The translations under genes were made by a program, and so were the position numbers. A stretch of 64,000 nucleotides of DNA from Streptomyces sp. XM4193 (GTDB lineage Bacteria; Actinomycetota; Actinomycetes; Streptomycetales; Streptomycetaceae): NCBI RefSeq assembly GCF_023072595.1, contig NZ_JALLGK010000008.1:124001-188000 (forward strand). The letters are read 5' to 3'. Positions 8,664-17,296 of the stretch are shown piece after piece. Every line of letters starts with the position of its first letter. Positions within the stretch are counted from its first letter, which is position 1. The notes beneath the pieces are model-generated. The model saw only the letters and a program-made list of their open reading frames with translations, was not told the origin of the DNA and made no database searches.

Positions 8664-9845
8664 CTAGTCGGCGACGTCGATGACCTTGCCGGCGACCTGC
8701 TGCCACAGATCCCGCGATTCGGACTCCGGCGGCGGTGCGGCCCGCCCGTTTCCGGGCCCGCCCTCCCGCCGCTCCCGGCTCTGCTCCGACTGCGCGGACG
8801 GCGCCGACGGCTGCCCGGCCGGTGGCGGCGCGGAGGCCGAAGTCGGCGGCGGAGTACGGGAGTCGGGGGCCCGGTGCGCCTCGTCGGACGAGGACGCGCC
8901 CTGGCCGCTGCCGAAGAAGTCGAAGCCGCCGACGGGGCGTCCCGGCGCGGCGCCGCCGATCTGTCGGCGCCCCTCCCGGCCCGGCTCCCGCACCGGCAAC
9001 CGATGCCGCCTCGCGTCGTACTTCTGCCCGCCCTGCCCTGCTCGATCGGCCTGTCCGGGCTGTCCGGGCTGTCCGCCCGGTCCGCCCGGTCCGTCCTGCC
9101 CGGCGGTGCGGCGCGCGGTCGGCTCGGCGCGGTGGCCGGGTTCCGTGTCCCGCCGGGCGTGCCGAGGCGCGGCGGTGCCTGCTGCCGAGGGCTCGTCCCC
9201 CGGTGCCTGCCGCGCTGCGGCCGGCTGCTCCGCCTCGCCGCGGTCGGCCTCCGCCGTCTGCTGCTGCCGCGCGCCCGATCTGCGCAGGTTCGCCAGTGCC
9301 TGGTCCGCCTGGAGATAGGTCAGCCGGCTCGGGGCGCCGGAGGCGGCGCGGTGGTCGGCGGCACCCGTCGTCAGCGCCTTCACCGGCTCCGCCGCCGCGA
9401 TGGCGAGCTGCCGGCGGCCTTCCAGTGCGCTGGCCCGCTGGGTCTCCGCGTTCGCGTACCGCCTCAGCAGGGCAGCGTGTTCGGTGCGCAGTGCGGCCAG
9501 TTGGGCGCGCTTGGTGCGCAGGCGCTTCTCCAACTTGGTGCGCAGCTCCCGGGACTTGCGCAGTTCGGTCGCCGACTCGGCCGCCCGCTCGTCGGCGAGC
9601 AGCGCGGTGTTGGCCCGCTCCGCGTGCGCCTCGGCGGCCCGGCGGCCGGCGGCGCTGTCCCAGCTCCGCAGCAGCACCGCACCGACGACCGCGGCGACGG
9701 CGGCTGCCGCGGTGAGCACCCGCAGCACGGCGGCGTCGCCGACGAACAGCGCGCCGACCGCGCACAGCAGGGCGAACGCCGCGACGCCCGCAGGGACGAG
9801 CAGCCGGTGCAGCGGCAGCTCTTGGCGGTGACGTCCTCGGGGCAT
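8664..9845 (-). CDS. Membrane-anchored coiled-coil protein of unknown function
   Basis: 393 aa from the ATG at 9845 (MPRGRHRQE). Two adjacent hydrophobic segments span roughly residues 12-60. They are followed by a heptad-rich charged helix (ELRKSRELRTKLEKRLRTK and onward, about 80-130), then ~200 residues of Gln/Gly/Pro/Arg-rich disordered sequence. A conserved-looking C-terminus ends in DLWQQVAGKVIDVAD. No enzyme motif is seen. The layout (short hairpin, cytoplasmic coiled coil, disordered tail) is that of a scaffold or cell-envelope factor. Convergent with nuoD2. The frame is open upstream of the chosen ATG, but that part looks like shadow sequence. Confidence 0.72.
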   Translation of the reverse strand: MPRGRHRQELPLHRLLVPAGVAAFALLCAVGALFVGDAAVLRVLTAAAAVAAVVGAVLLRSWDSAAGRRAAEAHAERANTALLADERAAESATELRKSRELRTKLEKRLRTKRAQLAALRTEHAALLRRYANAETQRASALEGRRQLAIAAAEPVKALTTGAADHRAASGAPSRLTYLQADQALANLRRSGARQQQTAEADRGEAEQPAAARQAPGDEPSAAGTAAPRHARRDTEPGHRAEPTARRTAGQDGPGGPGGQPGQPGQADRAGQGGQKYDARRHRLPVREPGREGRRQIGGAAPGRPVGGFDFFGSGQGASSSDEAHRAPDSRTPPPTSASAPPPAGQPSAPSAQSEQSRERREGGPGNGRAAPPPESESRDLWQQVAGKVIDVAD

Positions 9846-10222
9846 GGCCCGAAACTTACCGTGCGTGGCGATGCGTTGGGAGAGCGCCAGGAAAACTGTT
9901 TTCCGGTGGTTACGGTGCACGCGCACGTCGTATGCACCGCACACGCACCGAGTCCGCCCAACGCCCCCACAACCGCGCCGCACGCCGCCCGCGCGACGCC
10001 GCACGCACGCCGGGACACCGCCCGCGCGGCAACGGGTCGCCGCACAGCGGCAGTCGGCACCGCGCGCCGCTCAACACGACCCGCCGGGCCGCCGGTTCAC
10101 CCGAGCCCGCGCCGAACCTCCGGCGCGTACCCCGACCCACCGCTCACGCCGACCCACCACGTGCGCCGATCCCGCACGCACGCCGATCCACCACGTACGC
10201 CGACCCACCCGCGTGCGCCGAA
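9846..10222. other. Intergenic, repeat-bearing
   Basis: About 377 bp between the betaine-binding protein gene and the coiled-coil gene, both leftward. It contains a 17-bp tandem repeat at its right end (listed separately) and Arg/His-codon-like GC-rich sequence elsewhere. No gene supported. Confidence 0.5.
10132..10217. repeat. 17-bp tandem repeat, five units
   Basis: Units start at 10132, 10149, 10166, 10183 and 10200 (the last is 18 bp), with consensus CCGACCCACCACGTNCG. They begin only 5 bp after the stop codon of the ABC substrate-binding gene, that is, in its 3' untranslated region. The DNA is not coding. Confidence 0.85.
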
Positions 10223-11185
10223 CTACCCGATCAGGCCCTTGGACTTGAGGTACTCCTCGGCCACGTCGTCGGGCTTCTGCCGCTCGGAGTCGACCTTGCG
10301 GTTCAACTCGATGAGGTCCTCGGTCGTCAGCACCCGGGTCAGTTTGTCCAGCGCGTCGGTGATCCGACGGTCGCCGGCGTCCTTGGTGTTGACCACCGGC
10401 AGTACGTTGTCGGCGTTCTGCAGGTCTTTGTCGTCCTCCAGCAGCACCAGGTCGAACTCCTCCATGGAGGCGTCGGTGGTGGTGGTCAGCACCATGTCGT
10501 TGTTGCCGTTCTGCACCGACTGCTTGGCCTGCACGGTGCCCACGCCCTTGGGGTCGAGCCGTGTCACGTCGATGTCGTAGCGGCTCTCCAACCCCGGCTG
10601 GCAGAACGGCCGTTCAGCACATTCGTCGCCCGCGGCCAGCTTGATCCTCAGGCCCTTCTCGCCGACGTCGGTGAGCGTCTTCAGACCGTGCTTCTTCGCG
10701 AAGTCCTCGGTGACCGCGAACGCGTTCTGGTTCACCGCGTCGCCGGCGGCGAGCACGCTGATGCCGCGCGGCTCGGCCAGCTTCGCCAGCGCCTTGACGG
10801 TGGCGTCCGGATCGGCGGAGGCGACGGGCTTCTTCTCGGCCGCCTCCGCGCCGTTGACCTTGGCGTTGAGGAACTCGGCGAGGGTCGCCGCGTACTCCGG
10901 CACGACGTCGATCTCGCCCTTCTCCAGGGCGGGTTCGTAGAGCTCGCGGTTGGCCAGGCGCTGTACCCGGGTGCTGTAGCCGGCGTCCGAGAGCAGCTGG
11001 GCGTAGAGCTGCGCCATGATCTCCGACTCCGAGAAGCCGGCGGAGCCGACCACCAGACTGCCCTCGCCGCCGCCTCCCGACTCCTCCAGGCTCTGGCCCG
11101 CACACCCGCCGAGCACCACGGCGAGGGCGACGACCGCGGCCGGCGCGGCTCGGCGCCCGCCACCGCGCGTGAACTGCTCGAACAC
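10223..11185 (-). CDS. Quaternary-amine ABC transporter, substrate-binding lipoprotein (OpuAC/ProX family)
   Basis: About 320 aa from a GTG near 11185, chosen because AAGGAG lies about 7 bases upstream. A lipoprotein signal ends in the lipobox LGGC (about residue 30), so the protein is anchored outside the membrane. The mature part matches OpuAC-type glycine betaine/choline/proline-betaine binders (LVVGSAGFSESEIMAQLYAQ; IDVVPEYAATL; NNDMVLTTTTDASMEEFDL). Last gene of the leftward permease-permease-binding protein set, 185 bp from the first permease gene. Likely role: osmoprotectant uptake. The exact ligand cannot be read from sequence. Confidence 0.9.
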   Translation of the reverse strand: MFEQFTRGGGRRAAPAAVVALAVVLGGCAGQSLEESGGGGEGSLVVGSAGFSESEIMAQLYAQLLSDAGYSTRVQRLANRELYEPALEKGEIDVVPEYAATLAEFLNAKVNGAEAAEKKPVASADPDATVKALAKLAEPRGISVLAAGDAVNQNAFAVTEDFAKKHGLKTLTDVGEKGLRIKLAAGDECAERPFCQPGLESRYDIDVTRLDPKGVGTVQAKQSVQNGNNDMVLTTTTDASMEEFDLVLLEDDKDLQNADNVLPVVNTKDAGDRRITDALDKLTRVLTTEDLIELNRKVDSERQKPDDVAEEYLKSKGLIG

Positions 11186-11370
11186 TGCTGCTCCTTGGGG
11201 ACGAACCGCACGGGGCGGTGGGGGCTCCGGGCGCATGGGCGACTCCGGTGCGCGATCGTGGGCGGCGAGTACGGGTACGGGCGCCGGCCCGGGCCGGCGT
11301 ACGCGGCTCGCGGACTCTGCCGCCGCCGACCGAAGCGCCGGCCGACGGGCTTCGCCCGCGGCGGGGTCGG

Positions 11371-12114
11371 TCAGGAAGTGGCGGACACCGGCACTCCCCT
11401 GCCCGCCGCCGCGTCCGCGTCGGCAGCGCCGCTCGCGGGACCGCCGGCCGTACGCCGCCGCATCGGGTCGAGCCGGCGGCTGAGCAGCACCAGGGCGCCC
11501 TCGACCAGCAGCGCCAGCACCGCGACCAGCACCGCGCCGGCCACCACCTGCGGTGTGCGGTAGGTGTTGAAGCCCTCGGTGATGATTCGGCCCAGCCCGC
11601 CGCCGCCCGCGATCGCGGCCAGGGTGGCGGTGGCGACGACCTGCACGGTCGCCGTCCGCACACCGGTCATGATCAGCGGATACGCCAGCGGCAGCTCCAC
11701 CCGGGTCAGCAACTGGCCGCCGGACATGCCCATTCCGCGCGCGGCCTCCACCACGTCGCGGTCCGCCTCGCGCATCCCGACGTAGGCGTTGGTCAGCAGC
11801 GGCGGAATCGCGAAGAGGACGAGTGCGATCACCGTGGGCCACAGCTCGGAGCGGCCGAGCGGGCTGATCGTCAGCAGCACCAGCACGGCGAGGGTGGGCA
11901 CCGCACGGCCCACATTGGAGATGTTGATCGCGAGCGCCCCGCCACGACCGATGTGCCCCAGCCACAGCGCGATCGGCAGCGCGACGGCGCAGGCGATCAC
12001 CATGCAGACGAGGGTGAGGAAGAGGTGCTCGCCGAGCCGGTCCCACACCCCGCCCGTACCGCTCCAGTTCTCGCCGGTGGTGAGCCAGCTCCAGGTGTCG
12101 GCGACGACTCCCAC
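11371..12114 (-). CDS. Quaternary-amine ABC transporter permease
   Basis: 247 aa from a GTG at 12114. A short periplasmic N-terminus is followed by about five to six transmembrane segments and the inner-membrane ABC permease signature around ADRDVVEAARGMGMSGGQLL with the EAA-loop glycine. The family is OpuBD/ProW-like. Its start lies 2 bp after the stop of the upstream permease, so the two are coupled and probably form a heterodimeric channel. The C-terminal ~25 residues are an Ala/Gly-rich tail. Confidence 0.92.
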   Translation of the reverse strand: MGVVADTWSWLTTGENWSGTGGVWDRLGEHLFLTLVCMVIACAVALPIALWLGHIGRGGALAINISNVGRAVPTLAVLVLLTISPLGRSELWPTVIALVLFAIPPLLTNAYVGMREADRDVVEAARGMGMSGGQLLTRVELPLAYPLIMTGVRTATVQVVATATLAAIAGGGGLGRIITEGFNTYRTPQVVAGAVLVAVLALLVEGALVLLSRRLDPMRRRTAGGPASGAADADAAAGRGVPVSATS

Positions 12115-12116
12115 GG

Positions 12117-12881
12117 TCAGACCGCCTTTCCGGCGAGCGGGGTGGCACCGGTCGGCGCCTCGGCCTCGGCCGGATCACGCGGAACGTCGTCGGCACCGGT
12201 GCGGACCGGCTTGCGGGAACGCGATCTGGCCCACGGGGTGAGCAGCCACTGGAGTCCCAGCAGCAACAGGTCCGCGACGACGGCGAGCACCACGCAGATG
12301 ACCGAGGCGGTCAGCACCTGTGCCTTGAAGACGCTGTCGAGGCCGGAGAAGAGCAGGTTCCCCAGACCGCCGAAGTCGATGATGCCGCCCACGGTCGTCA
12401 TCGCCACGGTGGAGACCGTGGCGATCCGCACGCCGGCCATCAACGCCGGCAGCGAGAGCGGGAGTTCGACCGTCAGCAGCATCCGCAGCGGCCCGTACCC
12501 CATGCCCCGCGCGGACTCGCGCACCTCCTCCGGCACGGCTTCGAGACCGGCAAGGATGTTGCGAAGGAGGATGGTCAGCGAGTACAGCACCAGCGCCGTG
12601 ACCACCACCGAGACCGAGATGCCCAGCATCGGCACCAACAGCGCCAGCATCGCGAGCGAGGGCACGGTGTAGAGGATCGTGGTCAGCGCGAGCAGCGGGG
12701 AGGCGGCGAGCCGGTACCGCCGGGCGAGGAACGCCAGCGGCAGGGCGATGAGCAGCCCGATCCCCACGGAGGCAACGGTGATTCCGATGTGCTGAAGCGT
12801 CGCGTCCGTCAACTCCTCCTGGCGGGAGCGGACGTACTCGCCACAGATCCACTCGTTGGCGGCGAGACAACCTTTTGACAT
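12117..12881 (-). CDS. Quaternary-amine ABC transporter permease
   Basis: 254 aa from the ATG at 12881 (MSKGCLAANEW); a GTG one codon earlier is an alternative. About six transmembrane segments (first at ~32-55) and the permease EAA region EEVRESARGMGYGPLRMLL are visible. First gene of the leftward half of the transporter; its start is only 43 bp from the divergent ATPase gene, so one compact intergenic region drives all four subunits. C-terminal tail is charged and Pro/Ala-rich. Confidence 0.92.
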   Translation of the reverse strand: MSKGCLAANEWICGEYVRSRQEELTDATLQHIGITVASVGIGLLIALPLAFLARRYRLAASPLLALTTILYTVPSLAMLALLVPMLGISVSVVVTALVLYSLTILLRNILAGLEAVPEEVRESARGMGYGPLRMLLTVELPLSLPALMAGVRIATVSTVAMTTVGGIIDFGGLGNLLFSGLDSVFKAQVLTASVICVVLAVVADLLLLGLQWLLTPWARSRSRKPVRTGADDVPRDPAEAEAPTGATPLAGKAV

Positions 12882-12924
12882 CACGTTCGCGACCCTAACC
12901 GCTGACGCTGACAGAATCGGGACC
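12882..12924. promoter_or_regulatory. Compact divergent promoter of the quaternary-amine transporter
   Basis: Only 43 bp separate the two start codons. A TTGACA hexamer (12875-12880) overlaps the permease start region and points toward the ATPase gene. TAACCG about 15 bp downstream is a poor -10 partner, so the exact promoter is uncertain. Confidence 0.35.
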
Positions 12925-14118
12925 ATGTCGCAGCCCACAGAGCACCGCAACGAGAACTTCATCAAGTTCGACCAGGTGACCAAGCGTTACGCCGATGGCA
13001 CGGTCGCCGTGGACAACCTCTCCTTCGACGTCGCCGAAGGTGAGCTGGTCACTCTTGTCGGTCCGTCGGGCTGTGGCAAGACCACGACCATGAAGATGGT
13101 CAACCGCCTGATCGAGCCGACCGAGGGCACGATTCTGCTCGACGGCGAGGACATCGCGACCGTCGACCCCGTCGTGCTGCGCCGCCGCATCGGCTACGTG
13201 ATCCAGCAGGTCGGACTCTTCCCGCACAAGACCATTCTGGAGAACACCGCCACCGTCCCCCGGCTGCTCGGCTGGCAGAAGGCCAAGGGCCGGTCGCGCG
13301 CGGCCGAGTTGCTGGAGCTCGTCGGGCTCGACCCCTCGGTGCACGGCGACCGCTACCCCGACCAGCTCTCCGGCGGGCAGCGCCAACGCGTCGGCGTGGC
13401 ACGGGCGTTGGCCGCCGATCCGCCCGTACTGCTGATGGACGAGCCGTTCGGCGCGGTCGACCCGGTGGTGCGCGAGCACCTCCAGAACGAGTTCCTCCGG
13501 CTCCAGGCCGAGGTGCGCAAGACCGTCCTCTTCGTCACGCACGACATAGAGGAAGCGGTGCGTCTGGGCGACCGCATCGCGGTCTACGGCTCCGGCCGGA
13601 TCGAGCAGTTCGACCCGCCGGCCAAGGTGCTCGGCGCACCCGCCACCCCGTACGTCGCGGACTTCGTCGGCGCCGACCGCGGCCTCAAGCGGCTCTCGGT
13701 CACCCCCATCGAGCTCGACGATCTGGAGCAGCCGCCGCTGGTGCGCCTGGACGACACGCCCGCCCGCGCCGCCGAGAAGATGTCCACCGACCAGGCCCGC
13801 TGGGCCGTGGTGCTCGACGACCGCGGCGCACTGCACGGCTGGGTCTCCGCCGACTCCGTCAACGGGACGGGTGAGGGCACGGTGCGCGACCGGGCCCGCC
13901 GGATGGACGCCTGGCTGCCGCTCGGCGCACCGCTGAAGCAGGCGTTCAGCACCATGCTCCAGTACGACGCCGGCTGGGTGGCGGTCGAGGAGGGCGAGCG
14001 CTTCGTCGGCGTGCTCACCCCGGCCAAGCTCCACGAGGCGCTGCGGCGCTCCATCGACGCGGAGGAGCGCGAGATCCCGCGCTCCGCCGTCGAGTTGGAG
14101 ACGGTCACCGACATCTGA
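12925..14118 (+). CDS. Quaternary-amine ABC transporter ATPase with CBS domains (OpuCA/ProV family)
   Basis: 397 aa from the ATG at 12925 (MSQPTEHRN). Walker A is GPSGCGKTT (46-54), the signature is LSGGQRQRVGVARAL and Walker B is VLLMDEPFGAVD, followed by the switch histidine in VTHDIEEA. After ~250 residues the protein carries a C-terminal pair of CBS-like domains (ARWAVVLDDRGALHGWVS and AGWVAVEEGERFVGVLTP), the ionic-strength/nucleotide sensing module of osmoregulatory transporters. It energises the two permeases and the lipoprotein encoded divergently. Confidence 0.95.
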   Translation: MSQPTEHRNENFIKFDQVTKRYADGTVAVDNLSFDVAEGELVTLVGPSGCGKTTTMKMVNRLIEPTEGTILLDGEDIATVDPVVLRRRIGYVIQQVGLFPHKTILENTATVPRLLGWQKAKGRSRAAELLELVGLDPSVHGDRYPDQLSGGQRQRVGVARALAADPPVLLMDEPFGAVDPVVREHLQNEFLRLQAEVRKTVLFVTHDIEEAVRLGDRIAVYGSGRIEQFDPPAKVLGAPATPYVADFVGADRGLKRLSVTPIELDDLEQPPLVRLDDTPARAAEKMSTDQARWAVVLDDRGALHGWVSADSVNGTGEGTVRDRARRMDAWLPLGAPLKQAFSTMLQYDAGWVAVEEGERFVGVLTPAKLHEALRRSIDAEEREIPRSAVELETVTDI

Positions 14119-14308
14119 GCGCAGCCGTCCTCCGGGGCCGCCGGTGTCCGGCATCGACGGCCCCGGGGCGTACGCGGCCCCGCGGGCGGCGCCGGCGGGC
14201 GGGTACGGCGGGCGGGCACGGAGCGGGGACGGCGGACGAGTACGGAGCGGGCCTCCTCGGTGTCGCATTTCCGCCAGCACGGTCCTGCGCGCGCGCCATA
14301 CTCGACGT

Positions 14309-14845
14309 ATGAGCACCACAGCCGCACCCGCCGCAACCGCCGGGCCCGGCGGCCCCGCACGTCGTACGCACACCGTCGTGGAGAGCCCGATCGGGCCGCT
14401 GACCCTGGTCGCCACGGACGGTGTGCTCTGCGGCCTCTACATGGAGGACCAGCGCCACCTGCCGGCCCGGGAGACCTTCGGCGCGCCGGATCCGGACGGA
14501 TTCGACCCGGTGGCGCAGCAGCTCGCCGAGTACTTCGCGGGCGAACGCACCGAGTTCACCGTGCCGTTGACGATGGAGGGCACCGAGTTCCGACGCACCG
14601 TGTGGACGGCGCTGCGGGACATCCCGTACGGCCGCACCGAGTCCTACGGCGAGCTGGCGGCCCGGATCGGCCGGCCCTCGGCCTCCCGTGCGGTCGGCAT
14701 GGCCAACGGCAGAAACCCGATCAGCATCATCGTCCCCTGCCACCGCGTCATCGCCGGCAACGGCAACCTCACCGGTTACGGCGGCGGGCTCCCCCGCAAG
14801 CGCCATCTGCTCGCCCTGGAGTCCGACCGGACCGCCGCCCGCTGA
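14309..14845 (+). CDS. ogt: Methylated-DNA--protein-cysteine S-methyltransferase
   Basis: 178 aa from the ATG at 14309. It removes alkyl groups from O6-alkylguanine by transfer to its own cysteine. The active-site block SIIVPCHRVIAGNGNLTGYG is present, with PCHR at 143-146 and nucleophile C144. The DNA-binding helix-turn-helix region is EFRRTVWTALRDIPYGRTES with SYGELAARIG. A short Ala/Pro/Gly-rich leader precedes the N-terminal domain. No linked ada-like regulator is visible. Convergent with the DUF3180 gene. Confidence 0.95.
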   Translation: MSTTAAPAATAGPGGPARRTHTVVESPIGPLTLVATDGVLCGLYMEDQRHLPARETFGAPDPDGFDPVAQQLAEYFAGERTEFTVPLTMEGTEFRRTVWTALRDIPYGRTESYGELAARIGRPSASRAVGMANGRNPISIIVPCHRVIAGNGNLTGYGGGLPRKRHLLALESDRTAAR

Positions 14846-14899
14846 AGCCAAGAGCGCCCCGGGCGGTGCCGCCGCGGCCGTACGCGCACTCGGTGTGCG

Positions 14900-15388
14900 T
14901 TACGCCGCCGCGCCCTCCGGGCCGGACTCCTCGTCCTCCGGAAGCCGGCAGATCCGCTCCAGCCACACCGCCACCGCCATCAGCGCGACCGCGGCAACCA
15001 CCGACAGCGCGGCGTACAGCGCCTGGTCCCGCCGGGCCGGCACATCCGCCAGGTGCGAAGTGACCACGAAGAGCCCCACACCGCCGTAGACGCCGCCGAT
15101 CAGCGCCGCCACCAGCGCGCTCGCCTGCCCGAACACCACCGCGCGCGCCGCCATCATCGGCTCCACCGGCTTGCTCACCGGGCGGCGCTCGCGCTGCGCC
15201 CGCAGCCGCGACCGCAGCGAGACGGCCGTCGCCAGCAGCACCGCGGCGATCAGCGTCAGCACCACCGGCGCCAGCAGCGGAACCGCGGGCAGGGTGCCCA
15301 GCTGGTCCCACAGCCGGGACCCGGACCAGCACAGCACTGCGCTGACGGCGAAGATGCCCGCGAGTGTCCCGATACGCAGCTGCTTCAC
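14900..15388 (-). CDS. DUF3180 membrane protein, end of fol operon
   Basis: 162 aa from a GTG at 15388 (VKQLRIGTLAG). Four hydrophobic segments (about 7-27, 38-60, 85-107, 120-142) with a basic cytoplasmic loop (RSRLRAQRERRPVSKP) match the actinobacterial DUF3180 family, which is regularly encoded after folK. Function unknown. It lies 113 bp downstream of folK on the same strand, so it is probably the last gene of the folate operon. Confidence 0.85.
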   Translation of the reverse strand: MKQLRIGTLAGIFAVSAVLCWSGSRLWDQLGTLPAVPLLAPVVLTLIAAVLLATAVSLRSRLRAQRERRPVSKPVEPMMAARAVVFGQASALVAALIGGVYGGVGLFVVTSHLADVPARRDQALYAALSVVAAVALMAVAVWLERICRLPEDEESGPEGAAA

Positions 15389-15501
15389 GATGCCCTCAGT
15401 GTCCTGTCCCTGCCGGCGCCCACCGGGCCGCGCGAAGCCCCTGCCGCGCGCGCCCTTCCGGCAGACCGCCCTTTCGCCCTGCCGCGCCCCACTGCCAACG
15501 A

Positions 15502-16110
15502 CTAGTCGGGCAGCACGAGTTCCAGGTCCTCGCGCACCACGACCTCGCCCTGGCCGTCCTCGTCGATCTCGGCGAGCAGCTCGACGATCGAGCCGCGCCC
15601 CGGCACCGTCCCGGACGGGTCCACATCGTGCCACGGGATCAGCACGAAGGCCCGCTCGTGCGCGCGCGGGTGCGGAAGCTCCAGGCCCGGGTCGGACTGG
15701 ACGACGTCCTGGTACGAGACGATGTCCACATCGATGGTGCGCGGGCCCCAGCGCTCGTCGCGCACCCGCTCGAAGGCCTCCTCGATGGCCTGGCCCCGCT
15801 CCAGCAGCGAGGCGGGCGGCAGCGTGGTCCTGATCAGCACCACCGCGTTGAAGTACGAGGGCTGGGTGTCCGGTTCGACACCCCACGGCTCGGTCTCGTA
15901 GACCGGCGACACCGCCTTCACCCGCAGGCCGGGGGTGTCCTCCAGCGCGTCGACCGCGCCCTGCAGGGTCTCCAGGCGGTTGCCGAGGTTGCTGCCGATG
16001 GAGATCACGGCGTACTTGGGGTTGTGCAGGGTGCTGTCGGCGGCGTCCACCTGGCGGACCACCGAAGCGGGCACCGGCTGCACGGTCGGGTCACTGTTCG
16101 GCGTCATCAT
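15502..16110 (-). CDS. folK: 2-amino-4-hydroxy-6-hydroxymethyldihydropteridine diphosphokinase
   Basis: 202 aa. It transfers pyrophosphate from ATP to 6-hydroxymethyl-7,8-dihydropterin, the step before FolP. The substrate loop YAVISIGSNLGNR, the SPVYETEPWG block and the metal-binding RWGPRTIDVDIV are intact. The start is placed at the ATG at 16110 because it overlaps the folB TGA as ATGA, implying coupled translation; a second ATG follows immediately. About 30 residues of extra N-terminus precede the domain. Confidence 0.96.
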   Translation of the reverse strand: MMTPNSDPTVQPVPASVVRQVDAADSTLHNPKYAVISIGSNLGNRLETLQGAVDALEDTPGLRVKAVSPVYETEPWGVEPDTQPSYFNAVVLIRTTLPPASLLERGQAIEEAFERVRDERWGPRTIDVDIVSYQDVVQSDPGLELPHPRAHERAFVLIPWHDVDPSGTVPGRGSIVELLAEIDEDGQGEVVVREDLELVLPD

Positions 16111-16463
16111 CGGCTCCGCTTGATCGTGAGGGTCACATCGTCGAAAGGCACAGTGATCGGGGCGTCGGGCTTGTGCACGACGACCTCGACCTCCTGCACC
16201 GCCCGATGCGTCAGGCACTGGTCGGCGATCCGCTGCGCCAGGGTCTCGATGAGGTCGACGGGCTCGCCCGTCACCACGGCGACGACCTCCTCGGCCACCT
16301 CCCCGTAGTGGACGGTGAGCGCCAGATCGTCGTCGGCCGCCGCGGCCCGGGTGTCCACACCCAGCTCCACGTCCACGACGAACACCTGGCCCTCCTCGCG
16401 CTCGTGGGCGAAGACGCCGTGATGCCCCGTGGCTCTCAGGCCGCGCACCGCGACTCGGTCCAT
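16107..16463 (-). CDS. folB: Dihydroneopterin aldolase
   Basis: 118 aa, normal length for the family. It converts 7,8-dihydroneopterin to the hydroxymethyl pterin used by FolK. Conserved features are GLRATGHHGVFAHEREEGQ near the N-terminus, the catalytic lysine in VVVHKPDAPI, and HYGEVAEEV with LIETLAQRIAD. The stop overlaps the folK start. It lies 287 bp downstream of the NTF2-like gene. Confidence 0.96.
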   Translation of the reverse strand: MDRVAVRGLRATGHHGVFAHEREEGQVFVVDVELGVDTRAAAADDDLALTVHYGEVAEEVVAVVTGEPVDLIETLAQRIADQCLTHRAVQEVEVVVHKPDAPITVPFDDVTLTIKRSR

Positions 16464-16750
16464 CGCGCATCACTCCCTGTCGTCAGTTGTGGATCGTTGC
16501 GGGCGCCTGCGCGCGAACCGCGCGCCCGAATCTACCCACGCGCCCTGAACACGCCCGCTCTCGGGGGTGACCACCGCCCGTACACCCGGGTGCGGCGGCG
16601 CACCGACACCATCAGCGAAACCCGCTTACCCAGCAGCAGTTGGGGCCACTCATCCATTCCCCGCCACACACTCCGACGAGTGACCACATCGCGTCAAGAC
16701 TGACGGGGAGTGCCGAATTCCACGGTTGCCCGGCTCACGCACTCGACCGT

Positions 16751-17296
16751 TCAGGCCGGGCCGAAGGCCGTGCCGCCCGCGGTGTCCTCGCCGTCCTCCG
16801 ACTCCTCGTCCGACTCGTCCGGGTCGTCCTGGTCGACGAGCACCGGAGAACCGTGGTGCGCCCACAGCTTCCAAGTGCCGTCCCCGGCACGCCTGAAGAC
16901 GTTCGTCGCCACCACCAGCCCGCCGACGAGCGGCCCCACCGAACCGTCCTCCTCGGCCGGCCCGCCGCTGAGGATGTTCTCGGTGCAGGTCACCAGCGCG
17001 GTGTCGCCGAGGACCGAGATCTCGACATCCGTGAGGAAGAACTGGATGTACTCGGTGCTGGCCATGATCAACGCGTACGACCGCAGGACCTCGCCCCGGC
17101 CGGTCAGCACCGGCCACCCCGGGTGCACCACGCTGACGTCCGCGTCCGCGGTGTGCTCGCCTCCCTGCGCCTCGTCCAGCGCCGGATCCAGCCAGCGCTC
17201 CTCCAGCGCCTCCAGATCTCCGCGCTCCAAGGCTTCGTAGAGTCCGGTGTTGGCGGCCTCGACCGCCTCGATGTCCGTACCCGGCCCGCTGCTCAC
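16751..17296 (-). CDS. NTF2-like/SnoaL-type protein inside the fol operon
   Basis: 181 aa from a GTG at 17296 that overlaps the folP TGA (GTGA), so it is translationally coupled to folP. The fold signature of the nuclear transport factor 2/DUF4440 group is visible: an N-terminal helix, GEVLRSYALIMASTEYIQFF, and the strand pair ALVTCTENILSG and VVATNVFRRAGDGTWKLWAHHGS. The C-terminal ~30 residues are acidic (DQDDPDESDEESEDGED). No known folate enzyme matches. Its conserved location between folP and folB suggests a binding or assembly role, which is inference. Confidence 0.82.
   Translation of the reverse strand: MSSGPGTDIEAVEAANTGLYEALERGDLEALEERWLDPALDEAQGGEHTADADVSVVHPGWPVLTGRGEVLRSYALIMASTEYIQFFLTDVEISVLGDTALVTCTENILSGGPAEEDGSVGPLVGGLVVATNVFRRAGDGTWKLWAHHGSPVLVDQDDPDESDEESEDGEDTAGGTAFGPA

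Noticed and set aside
10132..10217. Tandem repeats considered as a CRISPR array
   Set aside because: Units are contiguous with no spacers and too short; no cas genes in the window. The same holds for the other arrays.
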